A DNA stretch of 64,000 nucleotides from NCBI RefSeq assembly GCF_025854335.1, contig NZ_CP107716.1, positions 2,597,001-2,661,000 of the forward strand, in the 5' to 3' direction. A program made the position numbers and the translations under genes. This DNA is from Pelagibacterium flavum (GTDB taxonomy: Bacteria > Pseudomonadota > Alphaproteobacteria > Rhizobiales > Devosiaceae). The notes under the pieces are model-generated. The model made no database searches, was not told the DNA's origin, and saw nothing but the letters and a program-made list of their open reading frames with translations. Positions 30,966-40,851 of the stretch are shown piece by piece. How positions within the stretch are numbered: position 1 is the stretch's first letter; every line of letters begins with the position of its first letter.

Positions 30966-31823
30966 ATGGCGAAACGGGTAATTGCAGCGCTTTTGGCGAT
31001 GCTGGCGGGGGTTGCGCCGGCGGCGGGCCAGCAATTGACCAACGCGCAGCGCGATGCGGCCATTCAGTTTGCGCTCAACAACACACGTCACACCATGCTC
31101 CATGAAATCGGGCATCTGCTGGTCGACCAACTGGAACTGCCGGTGCTGGGGCGAGAAGAAGACGCCGTGGACATGATGGCCACGCTGCTCATGCTCGACA
31201 CGGGAACCGAAGAGGATGTGATCGGGCTGCAGGATACCATCGAGGGTTGGCTCTATTCGGAGAGCTTCCGGCCATCGCGCGGATACGTCAATTCGGCGTT
31301 TTACGGCGCGCACAGTCTCGATATCCAGCGCTCTTACGCCATGGCGTGCCTGATGGTGGGGAGCGATTACGAGCGGCATACCCAATATGCGACGCGAATT
31401 TCGCTGCCCATCGATCGGCAGAAAAGCTGCGCCGAGGATTATCGGATCGCCGAGCGGGGGTGGTCGACGGTGCTGGAGCCTCATCTTCGCGAAGGCGCCC
31501 CGGCCTCCGATGTTACGGTGCAGTACCGCGATACACGGGGGCAGTATCCGGAGGCACAGGCGCTTCTGGAACAGGCGCAGGTGCTCGAGCAGTATGCGGA
31601 CTGGGTTGCCAAAAACTACGTTTTGCCCAACCCGGTGCAGATCACCGCGGAGAACTGCGGCGAGGTCAATGCGTTCTATGACCTCGAAACCCGCGAAGTG
31701 ATCCTGTGCTATGAATGGGTCGATTTCTTCTATGAGCTTTATGTGTCCGACATCATGCCGGTGCGCGAGCATTTCGAGCTGATGCGCAAGCTCAAGCTCG
31801 AGAAGCTGGGCCGGGTCGAGTAG
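30966..31823 (+). CDS. DUF4344 putative metallopeptidase, exported
   Basis: 285 residues from the ATG at 30966. Signal peptide (residues 1-22, VAPAAGQQ), then TMLHEIGHLLVDQLELPVLGREEDAVDMMA, containing HEIGH (a HExxH zinc site) and a downstream Glu as possible third ligand. Four cysteines may form disulfides. Located 90 bases after the ABC-F gene, not clearly in one operon. Substrate unknown. The family name is from the motif context. Confidence 0.7.
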   Translation: MAKRVIAALLAMLAGVAPAAGQQLTNAQRDAAIQFALNNTRHTMLHEIGHLLVDQLELPVLGREEDAVDMMATLLMLDTGTEEDVIGLQDTIEGWLYSESFRPSRGYVNSAFYGAHSLDIQRSYAMACLMVGSDYERHTQYATRISLPIDRQKSCAEDYRIAERGWSTVLEPHLREGAPASDVTVQYRDTRGQYPEAQALLEQAQVLEQYADWVAKNYVLPNPVQITAENCGEVNAFYDLETREVILCYEWVDFFYELYVSDIMPVREHFELMRKLKLEKLGRVE

Positions 31824-31909
31824 CGCGTATCGAGGCTGGCGCGGGAGGGGGTCGGCCCTTTATGGGGCCCATCAGATCGGCCGAGTCGAGCACTCTTTGC
31901 CAGCGCTGC

Positions 31910-31944
31910 CGGGTACTGGATCCCGGGTCTTCGCCCCGGATGGC
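31910..31944. repeat. 35-bp dispersed palindromic repeat
   Basis: CGGGTACTGGATCCCGGGTCTTCGCCCCGGATGGCC (start 31910): same layout as the copies at 18022, 23597 and 46620, but the 3' side is diverged. Intergenic between convergent genes. Confidence 0.65.
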
Positions 31945-31960
31945 CAGGAGGGCTGTGGGC

Positions 31961-32578
31961 TCAGCTTACCCCCATGTACCGCCCCGGCTTGTGGTTGAGA
32001 ATGATGACCAGGCTCATGAAGGCAGCGCCGACGAGCGAGAGCAGAACCCTGTCGAAGGGCAGGATGAAGACCGCCGCGATGAGGATGAAAAAATCGATGC
32101 CGAACTGGACATAGCCGGCCGGGATCTTGTGATTGTCCTGCAGGTAGAGCGCCAGAATGTTGACGCCGCCCAGGCTGGCGCGGTGGCGGAACAGGGCGAG
32201 GATGCCCATTCCCATCATGGCGCCGCCGGCAATGGCGGCAAAGAACGGGTTTATGCCTGAAATGTTGAGCCAGTTGGGCATCAGCGCCGGATAGACCGAA
32301 ACGAGGCCAACGGCGACGAAGGTTTTGAGCGTGAACTGCCAGCCCATGCGCAGGAAGGCCAGAATATAAAACGGCAGATTGACGACGAAGAACACGGCGC
32401 CGAACGGCAGGCCGGTGGCGTATTGGACGAGCAGGGCCAGACCGGCGGTGCTGCCGGTGGTGATCTGGGCTTCGGAATAGAAGGTGACGCCAAGCCCGAC
32501 AAACAGGGTGCCGAGCAGGATGGCAAGAAAATCCTCAAGCGGGGTGTGCCTGACCCTGGGTTCGAAAGACGAGTCCAT
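31961..32578 (-). CDS. YitT/DUF161-family membrane protein
   Basis: 205 residues from the ATG at 32578, which shares a base with the holC stop (TGATG). Five to six transmembrane helices with the family sequence TTGSTAGLALLVQYATGLPFG (about 40-60) and RHRASLGGVNILALYLQ (about 145-160). YitT proteins are inner-membrane proteins of unknown transport role. Co-transcribed with holC. Confidence 0.75.
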   Translation of the reverse strand: MDSSFEPRVRHTPLEDFLAILLGTLFVGLGVTFYSEAQITTGSTAGLALLVQYATGLPFGAVFFVVNLPFYILAFLRMGWQFTLKTFVAVGLVSVYPALMPNWLNISGINPFFAAIAGGAMMGMGILALFRHRASLGGVNILALYLQDNHKIPAGYVQFGIDFFILIAAVFILPFDRVLLSLVGAAFMSLVIILNHKPGRYMGVS

Positions 32579-33027
32579 CAAGCCTTCTTGCTCCAGCGGC
32601 CCTCGCCGTCCTGCTGCCAATAGGTGAGATCATAAACCGGTTTGAGGGTGCGCCACACCTGGCGCGCTTCGGTGACGGCATCGGGATCGTGGCCGTTGAA
32701 GATATAGACCAGTCGCTCATAGCCTTCGAGCTGGCGCGGGGTGGCACGGTCGACGAAAAAGCGGATGGCGGCGCCGTTGGGGTTTTCATCGCCGCCGGTC
32801 AGCAGCACGGGCTGGAGCGCATCGGCTTCTTCCCCCCGCGCGACGGCGTGGGGCAGAAAACTGTCGTCGGAATAGGTCCAGAGCGCAGAATCGATGGTTT
32901 CGAGGCGCTCGGCGCTGCCCACCTCCACCACCGCCCGCCAACCGCGCTCCATGGTCTTTTCGAGCAGCATGGGCAACACGGATTCGAGCGGGCGGGTTTC
33001 GAGGTGGTAGAAGAGGAGATCGGTCAT
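32578..33027 (-). CDS. holC: DNA polymerase III subunit chi
   Basis: 149 residues from the ATG at 33027. Pattern LLFYHLETRPLESVLPMLLEKTMERGWRAVV...LETIDSALWTYSDDSFLPH...QPVLLT is diagnostic of HolC. Chi links the clamp loader to SSB. In most Hyphomicrobiales it directly follows pepA; here two genes (33085-34613) lie between them. Confidence 0.92.
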   Translation of the reverse strand: MTDLLFYHLETRPLESVLPMLLEKTMERGWRAVVEVGSAERLETIDSALWTYSDDSFLPHAVARGEEADALQPVLLTGGDENPNGAAIRFFVDRATPRQLEGYERLVYIFNGHDPDAVTEARQVWRTLKPVYDLTYWQQDGEGRWSKKA

Positions 33028-33084
33028 GGGCGTGTTATCGCATTGGATGGGTGGGGGGTGCGAAGCGGTCAATTCTGTCCGTGC

Positions 33085-33471
33085 TCAGATCCGGGCTGCA
33101 TTTTCTTCCGCCCAGTCATAGAGCCGCAGGACAATCGGCCCCAGGGTCGATCCCTGTGGCGTCAGTTGATAGCTCGTTTCCCGAGGGAAACCATTGCTGA
33201 CCGTGCGCAGTATCAAAAGACGTCCGGTCAATCCGGCCAGCCGCTCACTCAGCACCTTGGGGGTGATGCCAGGCAACGCGTCCCTCAACTCACCATATCG
33301 CATAGGACCATTGGCAAGGTGCCAGAGGATCAGCGCATTCCAACGGTGCCCGAGGAAGGCCAACCAGTCTTCCGCAAGGCATTCGGTCGGGTGGCGTGCC
33401 GTGCGGGGCGTGTCGTTCGCCTGGCTTCCCATTTGGATAGTCACGATTCGCTGTGTTTCGTGGTCATTCAT
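33085..33471 (-). CDS. HxlR-family transcriptional regulator
   Basis: 128 residues from the ATG at 33471 (a shorter form from MGSQ is possible). HxlR winged helix: LGHRWNALILWHLANGPMRYGELRDALPGITPKVLSERLAGL, with a Cys at about residue 31 that redox or aldehyde signals use in some members. Divergent from the NAD(P)-binding protein gene by about 38 bases, so it probably regulates it. Confidence 0.85.
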   Translation of the reverse strand: MNDHETQRIVTIQMGSQANDTPRTARHPTECLAEDWLAFLGHRWNALILWHLANGPMRYGELRDALPGITPKVLSERLAGLTGRLLILRTVSNGFPRETSYQLTPQGSTLGPIVLRLYDWAEENAARI

Positions 33472-33509
33472 TGCGCCAGTATCGGCGCCAAGCCAGCGGG
33501 GCACAAGAG

Positions 33510-34613
33510 ATGGCAGGAATTCTCATCATTGGTGGCTATGGTCACGTTGGACGACAGATCGCGCAGCATCTGGCGCAGGACGGGCGAGCCGGTGTGCGGA
33601 TCGGTGGACGCGACGCGGGCCGGTCGGCGGCAGTGGCTGGTCAACTCGGTTGCGAGTGGGTGACCATTGATCTCAACGATTCCCAAAGCTGGGATCATGC
33701 CCTAGCGGGGATTGAGACGGTCATCGTCTGCCTCGATGTCGCAACGGATGAATTTCCCGCGCATGTTCTCAAAAAAGGTCTGGCCTATATCGACATCTCG
33801 GCTACCGATGATGTCCTTCGGAGGATCGAGGCGCTTGACGCTCTCGCTCGCGCCCATGATGGCCGCGCCGTGCTCTCGGTCGGTCTGGCGCCGGGGTTAA
33901 GCAATCTCATGGCGCGCACCGCCGCCGCCGAGTTGGAGCATATCGAAGCATTGACCATCGGTGTGCTGTTGGGACTTGGGAGCACGCATGGCCCGGCTGC
34001 GCTGAACTGGACACTCGACAATTTGGAACCTCTGACGCGGGGCGCTGTGCAAATGCTGCGTTTTGGCCCGGAGGCAAAGCCGGTTGCCACGATGCCATTC
34101 GACTTTGCTGATCAGCATGTGCTGGCGCGCCGCCAAGGATTGTCACCCGTTGTCACCCGGCTTGGGCTGGACTCTCCCTTGATTACAAAGGGTTCGCTGC
34201 AGCTATTGTCGCGGCTGGCCTCGAAGGCATGGTTTCGCCGCTTGCTGCACTGGAGCATGACCCGGTTTCAGCTGGGATCGGATCGCGCGTCGCTGGTCGT
34301 GGCAGCCAAGGGGCAGAACGCTGGGGATTCCATTCATCGCCGCCTGACCCTTGATGGGCGTGACGAAGCCGCAATAACTGCCTTGATCGCAGCAAATGTT
34401 GCGCTGATGCTGCCCGGCAGCGTGGGCCCCGGCGTCTGGCATATCGACGAGGTATGGCAGCTCTCAGATTTTGCACCCACATTGATGCGCGCCGGCGTTG
34501 CGTTGAGTGTACCCGGCCCCGGCGGCTGCGATGGCCGCAGCGGCCCGCCACAGAAGCACAGGCCCCTCGGCGCCCGGTGGGCGCCTAAGTCCCATCCTCA
34601 TACCCATCCCTGA
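33510..34613 (+). CDS. saccharopine dehydrogenase-like NAD(P)-binding protein
   Basis: 367 residues from the ATG at 33510. Rossmann fold at the N-terminus (ILIIGGYGHVGRQIAQHLA), then VIVCLDVATDEFPAHVLKKGLAYIDIS and GLAPGLSNLMA, typical of saccharopine dehydrogenase-like reductases of unknown substrate. The C-terminal 30 residues are Pro/His-rich and overlap the convergent pepA by 29 bases. Partner of the divergent HxlR gene; probably a two-gene acquisition. Confidence 0.75.
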   Translation: MAGILIIGGYGHVGRQIAQHLAQDGRAGVRIGGRDAGRSAAVAGQLGCEWVTIDLNDSQSWDHALAGIETVIVCLDVATDEFPAHVLKKGLAYIDISATDDVLRRIEALDALARAHDGRAVLSVGLAPGLSNLMARTAAAELEHIEALTIGVLLGLGSTHGPAALNWTLDNLEPLTRGAVQMLRFGPEAKPVATMPFDFADQHVLARRQGLSPVVTRLGLDSPLITKGSLQLLSRLASKAWFRRLLHWSMTRFQLGSDRASLVVAAKGQNAGDSIHRRLTLDGRDEAAITALIAANVALMLPGSVGPGVWHIDEVWQLSDFAPTLMRAGVALSVPGPGGCDGRSGPPQKHRPLGARWAPKSHPHTHP

Positions 34614-36111
34614 TCAACCGATCGAACAGCGCCACCCCGAAACCCGTCGCCCATGAGGTGTTGGTTTCCGTCGAGGCCTTGCCGAAGGCGGTGGAGGCGA
34701 TGTCGATGTGGGCCCAGGGGGTATCGCCCACGAAGTGGGAGAGGAACTGGCCGGCGATGGAGGCGCCGCCCAGGCGCCCGCCCTGGTTTTTGATGTCGGC
34801 GAAGCGGCTTTCGATGAGTTTGTCGTAGGCGGGGCCGATGGGGAGGTGCCAGACCTTTTCGCCGGAAGCGCGGCCGGCCTGCTGGAGTTTGGCGGCCAGC
34901 GCATCGGTGTTGGTGAAAACGCCGGCATAATCCTCGCCCAGCGCGATGCGGATGGCGCCGGTGAGGGTTGCGATGTCGAACATGGCTTTGGGCTTGAACC
35001 GATCCTGACAATACCACAGGGCATCGGCCAGAACGAGGCGACCTTCAGCGTCGGTCGAGATGATCTCGATGGTTTCGCCCGACATGGCAGTGATAACGTC
35101 GCCGGGGCGGTAGGCGTTGGCGTCGGGCATGTTTTCGGCCAGGGCCAGGATGCCGACGGCATTGAGTTTGGCCTTGCGGGTGGCGAGGGACTGCATCAAT
35201 CCCAGAACGGCGGCGGCACCGCCCATATCGCCTTTCATGTTTTCCATCGAGGCGGCGGGCTTGATGGAAATGCCGCCGGTATCGAAAACGATGCCCTTGC
35301 CGACAAAGGCCAAAGGCGGCTGGCCCTTTTTGCCACCGTTCCATTGCATGACGACGAGACGTGGGGGGCGAACGGACCCCTGCCCTACGGCAAGGATGGC
35401 GCCCATGCCGAGGGCCTTCATCTGGGTCTCGTCGAGCACTTCGACCGACAGGCCGCGATCGGCCAGGGTGTTGGCGACATCGGCCATGTCGGACGGGCCG
35501 AGCAGATTGGCGGGTTCGTTGACCAGGTCGCGGGCCAGAATGGTGCCGTCGGCGACAGCGAGAGCGTCACCGAGCGCGGACTGCATGCCCGAAGCCTTGG
35601 CGACGACCAAGGTGAGCGTGGCGGGATGGGTCGCGCCGTTCTTGCGGCGGGTGCGGTATTTTTCAAAGCGGTAGGAGCGCAGACGGGCGCCGGCGCCCAG
35701 CGCGCCGACCAGGTGCGGGGTCAGTCCCGGTTCGTCGAGCACCACTGCCGCATCAGACACACCGGCGGCGTCGAGCTTGGCGTAGAGCGAGCCGCCCCTG
35801 TCAGCCCACGCGGCGTCATTGTCCCCTTCTCCATCGGCGCCACGGCCGAGCACCAGAAGGCGATCGCAGTCAAGGCCGGTGGGGGCGGCGATATCGATCA
35901 TGTGGCCGGGGCGGCCGGAGAAGCCTGTGGCCTTGGCGATACGGGAAAAGTCGAGGCCGGTACGCTTCCAGAGGCCGGCGGCTACCGGGCCCATTTCGCC
36001 GTTTCCGTTTGCATAGAGCACGAGGGCGGCGGGGGAATCGGGCAGGTTTTCGGCTAGCGAGATCGAGAGCGTTTGCGGCATGGGCGCGGCAACCTTGACT
36101 GGCGAGGGCAT
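34585..36111 (-). CDS. pepA: leucyl aminopeptidase (M17)
   Basis: 508 residues. The C-terminal catalytic domain has the M17 metal and catalytic signature: FVGKGIVFDTGGISIKPA, MKGDMGGAAAVLG, and STDAEGRLVLADAL (usual NTDAEGRL, here Ser for Asn). Cytoplasmic hexameric zinc or manganese exopeptidase with a wide role in peptide turnover. Divergent from lptF. Confidence 0.93.
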   Translation of the reverse strand: MPSPVKVAAPMPQTLSISLAENLPDSPAALVLYANGNGEMGPVAAGLWKRTGLDFSRIAKATGFSGRPGHMIDIAAPTGLDCDRLLVLGRGADGEGDNDAAWADRGGSLYAKLDAAGVSDAAVVLDEPGLTPHLVGALGAGARLRSYRFEKYRTRRKNGATHPATLTLVVAKASGMQSALGDALAVADGTILARDLVNEPANLLGPSDMADVANTLADRGLSVEVLDETQMKALGMGAILAVGQGSVRPPRLVVMQWNGGKKGQPPLAFVGKGIVFDTGGISIKPAASMENMKGDMGGAAAVLGLMQSLATRKAKLNAVGILALAENMPDANAYRPGDVITAMSGETIEIISTDAEGRLVLADALWYCQDRFKPKAMFDIATLTGAIRIALGEDYAGVFTNTDALAAKLQQAGRASGEKVWHLPIGPAYDKLIESRFADIKNQGGRLGGASIAGQFLSHFVGDTPWAHIDIASTAFGKASTETNTSWATGFGVALFDRLIRDGYEDGT

Positions 36112-36283
36112 AAAACCGGCGAGGATTCGCCGGGCTGGAAGAGTTGAGCATTGTCCGCGGGGGGCGGTGCGTCAATGCGCAGCCATCATTTGGCGCAATC
36201 TGTTGCCACGCTGCGCTTTTGGCCGCCACGCGAACAGGGTAAAAGCACATCTGACTCGCCGGCACAGGACTTAGACCCGCCCC

Positions 36284-37363
36284 TTGGACAGACTTTCGCG
36301 ATATCTGCAGAGCCAGTTCTTTGCGCAGGCGCTTACCATTTTCGCGGCGGGCGGCGCGCTGATCTGGCTGATGCAGCTTTTGCGGCTGTTCGATCTCGTT
36401 TCGGCCAAGGGGCAGAATTTTCTAACCCTTATGGGCCAGAGCGGCCTGACCACGCCGACTTTTGCACGCTCGATTCTCTATGTGTGTTTCGCAATCGGGC
36501 TGGTGCGGGGGTTGCGGGCGCTGCAATCGTCACGCGAATTGCACACCATCCATGCCGGGCAGCGCACCGACGCGCTGTGGCGCGGGATCATCTCGTTCAC
36601 GCTGGCCGGGGCGGCGATCGTGACGCTGGTGAGCAATTATATCGAACCCCACTCGCGGCGGATTTCGGCGGACTGGTCGGCGGAAATCGCCGCCGATGTG
36701 GTCGGGCGGGCGCTGGTGCCGGGGCGGTTCACGGAAATCGAGGACGGATTGGTGTTTTCGATCTCGGCGCGGAGGCGGGACGGAACGCTTGTCGATTTCT
36801 TTTTCGACGACACGACCAACGAAACGCGGCGAACCTATTTTGCCGAAACCGCTTCGGTGTTTCAGGACGAGACGGGCTACCAGCTGATCCTCAACAATGG
36901 CGCCATCCAGTATGAAAGCGCCGAGCGCGGCGGACTGAGCCAGATAAGGTTCGCCCAGTACCATATCAGTCTTGCGAGCTTGATCGATGCGGCATCGCGC
37001 ACGACGAGCGCCGCCCAGACCGACAGTTTCGGGCTGGCCGCCAAGGCGCTGGCGGGCAGCGCGACGCGTGAAGAAATCAAGATGCTCAACGAGCGGTTCG
37101 CCGATACGCTGCGGGCGCTGGCCATCTGCGCGCTGGCGGCGGCGTTTTGCGCCTACCCCGATGGCGGGCGCGGGCGTCGGCGGATACCGATGGAACTGGT
37201 AATTCTTCTGGTGGCGTTTGCCGAACAGGCGGTGAGCGCTTTTTCGGGCGGCGGCGCGCGGCATTTCATTGCGCCATCGGTGATCCTCGCGTTCTCGCTT
37301 GGCCTGTTATGGCTTCGCACACGGCGCGCCTTCATCTTTCCGCGCTGGAGGCTGGCGCGATGA
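36284..37363 (+). CDS. lptF: LPS export permease LptF
   Basis: 359 residues, TTG start (MDRLSRYLQSQFFAQALTIFAAGG). Three N-terminal and three C-terminal transmembrane helices around a periplasmic beta-jellyroll (about 100-255), the YjgP/YjgQ layout. With LptG and LptB it forms the ATP-driven pump extracting LPS from the inner membrane. First gene of the lptF-lptG-lptD-surA-pdxA-rsmA operon, overlapping lptG by ATGA. Confidence 0.9.
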   Translation: MDRLSRYLQSQFFAQALTIFAAGGALIWLMQLLRLFDLVSAKGQNFLTLMGQSGLTTPTFARSILYVCFAIGLVRGLRALQSSRELHTIHAGQRTDALWRGIISFTLAGAAIVTLVSNYIEPHSRRISADWSAEIAADVVGRALVPGRFTEIEDGLVFSISARRRDGTLVDFFFDDTTNETRRTYFAETASVFQDETGYQLILNNGAIQYESAERGGLSQIRFAQYHISLASLIDAASRTTSAAQTDSFGLAAKALAGSATREEIKMLNERFADTLRALAICALAAAFCAYPDGGRGRRRIPMELVILLVAFAEQAVSAFSGGGARHFIAPSVILAFSLGLLWLRTRRAFIFPRWRLAR

Positions 37364-38439
37364 ACAGGGTCGGACGGCTCGTCTGCATACGCCTTGCCGC
37401 CCGTATCGGGCTGGTGGTGGGCATCTTTTTCGGGATCATCCTGCTTGTCGAATTTCTCGATACCGGACGGTTCAACCAGACGGCGGCCTTGGCCGGGCCG
37501 TGGACATCGACCGGTCTGGCGTTTCTGAGCGCGTTGCGCTGGAGCCTTCTGGGTCTGCCGGTGACCGTTTTGATCGGAGCCATCGTGGGGCTGATCGACC
37601 TGCACTCGCACCGCGAAATGGTGATCATCAGCGCCTCGGGGCGGTCGATCTGGTCGACGATGCGCTGGCCGATCCTGATGATTCTCCTCTCAGGCGTGAT
37701 TGTCACCACCGTAGTCGACAGCTTTGCCATTCGCGTCTATCAGCAGCTCGATGCGGCGCAGATCGGATGGGGCCGCGCCTATGGCGTGCAGAACCGGGAG
37801 ACGTGGTTCAATCAGACCGGTGCCGATGGCGATTACATGCTCTATGCGCGCTCGGTCACCCAGGGCGGAAGCCGATTGCGCGACGTTTCGATATTGCGGC
37901 TGCAGCCGCAAGGGGAGACGGGCACGCGCATTCATGCGCGGTTGGCCCAACTCGAGCCTGGTCAGTGGCGGATCACCGACGGAACGATCCTCGATATCGA
38001 CCGGGCGCCGCGCACCTTTTCGGAGATGACCATTGCGACGACCGCTACGGAATCGGAATTGAGCCTGCAATTGGGTACCGCCGAGGACATGTCGTGGTTC
38101 GACCTGCGACGCGCGTTGAGCAATGGAATCGCGGACCCGTTCGCGCGGGCAGCGGCCGAGACGCGTTTTCAAAAACTCAATGCCGTTCCGTTCGTTCTTG
38201 TGGGTGCTTTGCTGATTGCGTTTGCCTTTACCGCCGGTTATCGAAGAACAGGGCATTATGGGTGGACCATCGTCTATGGAATCGTCCTGGGCCTGGTCGT
38301 GTTTGTAATCACGGAGATGGCTGACCGGGCCGGCTCGGCAGGCGTTCTCGACCCGATTGCGGCGGCGTGGGGCCCTGCCCTTGTCGCCATCGTGATCGGT
38401 TTGACCGTGATCCTGCGTAGAGAAGACGGGCGCGTTTGA
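37360..38439 (+). CDS. lptG: LPS export permease LptG
   Basis: 359 residues, start in the ATGA overlap. Same six-helix YjgP/YjgQ layout; the jellyroll spans about 110-260. Typical segments are GRLVCIRLAARIGLVVGIFF and the cytosolic loop HREMVIISASGRSIW, where LptB couples. Overlaps lptD. Confidence 0.92.
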   Translation: MNRVGRLVCIRLAARIGLVVGIFFGIILLVEFLDTGRFNQTAALAGPWTSTGLAFLSALRWSLLGLPVTVLIGAIVGLIDLHSHREMVIISASGRSIWSTMRWPILMILLSGVIVTTVVDSFAIRVYQQLDAAQIGWGRAYGVQNRETWFNQTGADGDYMLYARSVTQGGSRLRDVSILRLQPQGETGTRIHARLAQLEPGQWRITDGTILDIDRAPRTFSEMTIATTATESELSLQLGTAEDMSWFDLRRALSNGIADPFARAAAETRFQKLNAVPFVLVGALLIAFAFTAGYRRTGHYGWTIVYGIVLGLVVFVITEMADRAGSAGVLDPIAAAWGPALVAIVIGLTVILRREDGRV

Positions 38440-40718
38440 TGAACAAACCACCCCTGGGGGCAACATTGGTGCGGCGTGGCGCACTTTTCGCCAGCGTGAT
38501 GGCCATAGCGCTCGCGTTTGCACCCGTGGCAAGCGCCCAGCAGCTCGTCCCGGCGGATTTCTTCTCCCGCATCCCCTCGGGCAGCGGCGGCGATATGGCG
38601 GTTTCCGCCGATACGATGGTTTTCAATTCACGCGACGATACGGTCGTGGCGCAGGGCCGCGTGGGGATCAGCTTTCAGGGCTTTCGCGCATCGGCGGACC
38701 GGGCGATCTATTACCAACGTTCGGGCCGGGTCGAACTGGTGGGCAATGTGGCAGTGATCGATCCCGAGGGCATCGAATATGTTGCCGAGCGGGTCGAACT
38801 CGAAGACGGGTTCCGCGAAGGGTTCTTGCGCGCGCTGACCGTGGCGTTTCCCGATGGCAGTCGTTTTACGGCAGCCGAGACCAATTTCGACGAAGGGGTC
38901 GAGCGGGTTTACGTCGATGGCAGCTACGCGCCGTGTGGCACCTGTATCGATGCGAACGGCAACCGGATCGGGTGGTCGATCAAGGCGGCACGCATCGTCA
39001 CCGATGAAGCCGAGCAGGTGATCTATTTCGAGCAACCCTCGCTGCAATTGCTGGGGGTTTCGGTGATCTCGCTGCCTTGGCTGACGCTGCCGCAGGACGA
39101 AGGGGTCGAGTTCCCTGTCCTGAGCTACAACGACAAATACGGCGTCGCGTTGTCCCTGCCCTTTTTCCGCTATCGGGTGGCCAATGGCACGCTGGCTGTT
39201 ACGCCCACGGCCTATTTCAACCAGGGGCCGGGCGTGGCGGTGGACTGGCGCCAGACTGTGGGCGATCTGAGCTACACCATCAGTGCCTCGGGCGTTTATC
39301 AGTTCAATCCCGGAGCCTTCAGCGGGCTGGCCAACCGCAATCTGCGCGGCGCGGTTCAGACCACCGGCACGTTCACGCCGACCGACGAATGGACGCTGGG
39401 ATGGTCCTATACCGCGTTCACCGACCCGGGCTATCTGCCCGACTACGACATCGACAGCGGCACGACGCGCAACGAAGTCTATGCGCAATATCTCGATTCC
39501 GACACCTATGCCGATATCCGGGTGCAGCAATTTGTGCCGCTCGGAAACCGGTCGAGCCAGGCTGTGTTCGATGCTCGCCAGAACCAGCAGGCACTGACCC
39601 ATCCCAATGCGGTGATCGATCATGTCGTCGATCTGGAAAACGGAGCTGGCCGCGTTGAATTGAGCGGGCGGCTTTTGGGGCTCACGCGGGCGCTGGACGA
39701 TACCGGATCCGGCTTTGTGCACGGCTATGAGGGACAATCGGTTCACGCCATGATGCAGGCGAGCTGGTCCAACCAGTACGTCGTTCCGGGCGGTTTGCTG
39801 GTTTCACCCTATCTCGGGCTGCGCGGTGACGCGGCGACCTACGACGGGGCCAGCGCCGATGCGAGCGCACCGGCGGGGCAAAGCCTGTTTTCGGCAACGC
39901 CGATCGCGGCGCTCGATATCCGCTATCCCTTGCTGGCCCGGACGGCTGGCGCTGCGCATGTGATCGAGCCCATCGCGCAACTTGTCTATCGCGACGGCGA
40001 AGCGGTTCCGGGCATCATAAACAATGATTCCCAGGGGTTCGTTTTCGACGACACCAATCTTTTCAGCTTCAACCGTTTCTCTGGCGCCGACCGTCAGGAG
40101 ACGGGATTGCGGGCCAATGTGGGCGGGCAGTTCCAGACCAGTTTCGACAATGGCGGATGGCTGAGCGCGCTGATGGGGCAGTCCTTCCATCTGGCAGGGA
40201 CCAATGGCTTTAACGCCAATGATGGCAGCACCGCGGGTGTCGCGTCGGGAATGAACGCTGATGCGTCCTATCTCGTTGCCGGCCTTCAGGGCGGTTATGG
40301 CGGTCTGGCTGGTGGGGCCAAGGTGCAACTGGACCCGGCAACCGGGGACATTCCGCGTTTGCAGCTCTCGGCCTCGGGCGAAGTTGATGGATACAGGGTG
40401 ACCGGCGATTACGTCTTCATCGCGAGCCAGGCGGCGCTGAGCCAGCCACAGGACCGGCACGAAGTTGCGGTGGGCGCAGAGGTGCCGGTGGCAGATTACT
40501 GGACAGCCAATGCGGGTGTGGCCTGGGATCTGACGGCCAACCAATGGCTGCAGGCGACGGCGGGGCTGACCTATGATGACAAGTTTCTGGCCTATGGCGT
40601 CCAGACACGGTGGACGGGGCCAACGCACCGAACGGCGAACGACTTCCGGGTCGGCGTCACTTTCAGCCTGAGCGGGCCGGAGAATTCGGAGGTCGTAGAC
40701 CTCAGCGGCGGGTTCTGA
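38439..40718 (+). CDS. lptD: LPS-assembly outer-membrane protein LptD
   Basis: 759 residues. The ATG at 38439 overlaps the lptG stop. Signal peptide to about residue 35 (ASAQQ), OstA-like jellyroll about 50-180 (VSADTMVFNSRDDTVVAQGRV), then a large beta barrel ending in a Phe-terminated C-terminus. Only one cysteine pair (APCGTC) is visible, without the second pair whose disulfides E. coli LptD needs. This suggests a simpler maturation, common in this class. Confidence 0.93.
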   Translation: MNKPPLGATLVRRGALFASVMAIALAFAPVASAQQLVPADFFSRIPSGSGGDMAVSADTMVFNSRDDTVVAQGRVGISFQGFRASADRAIYYQRSGRVELVGNVAVIDPEGIEYVAERVELEDGFREGFLRALTVAFPDGSRFTAAETNFDEGVERVYVDGSYAPCGTCIDANGNRIGWSIKAARIVTDEAEQVIYFEQPSLQLLGVSVISLPWLTLPQDEGVEFPVLSYNDKYGVALSLPFFRYRVANGTLAVTPTAYFNQGPGVAVDWRQTVGDLSYTISASGVYQFNPGAFSGLANRNLRGAVQTTGTFTPTDEWTLGWSYTAFTDPGYLPDYDIDSGTTRNEVYAQYLDSDTYADIRVQQFVPLGNRSSQAVFDARQNQQALTHPNAVIDHVVDLENGAGRVELSGRLLGLTRALDDTGSGFVHGYEGQSVHAMMQASWSNQYVVPGGLLVSPYLGLRGDAATYDGASADASAPAGQSLFSATPIAALDIRYPLLARTAGAAHVIEPIAQLVYRDGEAVPGIINNDSQGFVFDDTNLFSFNRFSGADRQETGLRANVGGQFQTSFDNGGWLSALMGQSFHLAGTNGFNANDGSTAGVASGMNADASYLVAGLQGGYGGLAGGAKVQLDPATGDIPRLQLSASGEVDGYRVTGDYVFIASQAALSQPQDRHEVAVGAEVPVADYWTANAGVAWDLTANQWLQATAGLTYDDKFLAYGVQTRWTGPTHRTANDFRVGVTFSLSGPENSEVVDLSGGF

Positions 40719-40851
40719 CTTCGGCTCGCAAAAGCCATTTCCCTTCCGAGCGGTAAGGCTTTAAACAAATCCCAATCGCAACTGCCGAATTTGGCCGCAT
40801 TTGTGCTAGAGGACGGCTTTGGCTAAAAGACGCTTTTAGGGAGCGGAACAC

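Noticed and set aside
34708..36057. 449-codon open frame antisense to pepA
   Set aside because: pepA has complete M17 motifs; the antisense frame has no recognisable domain or ribosome binding site.
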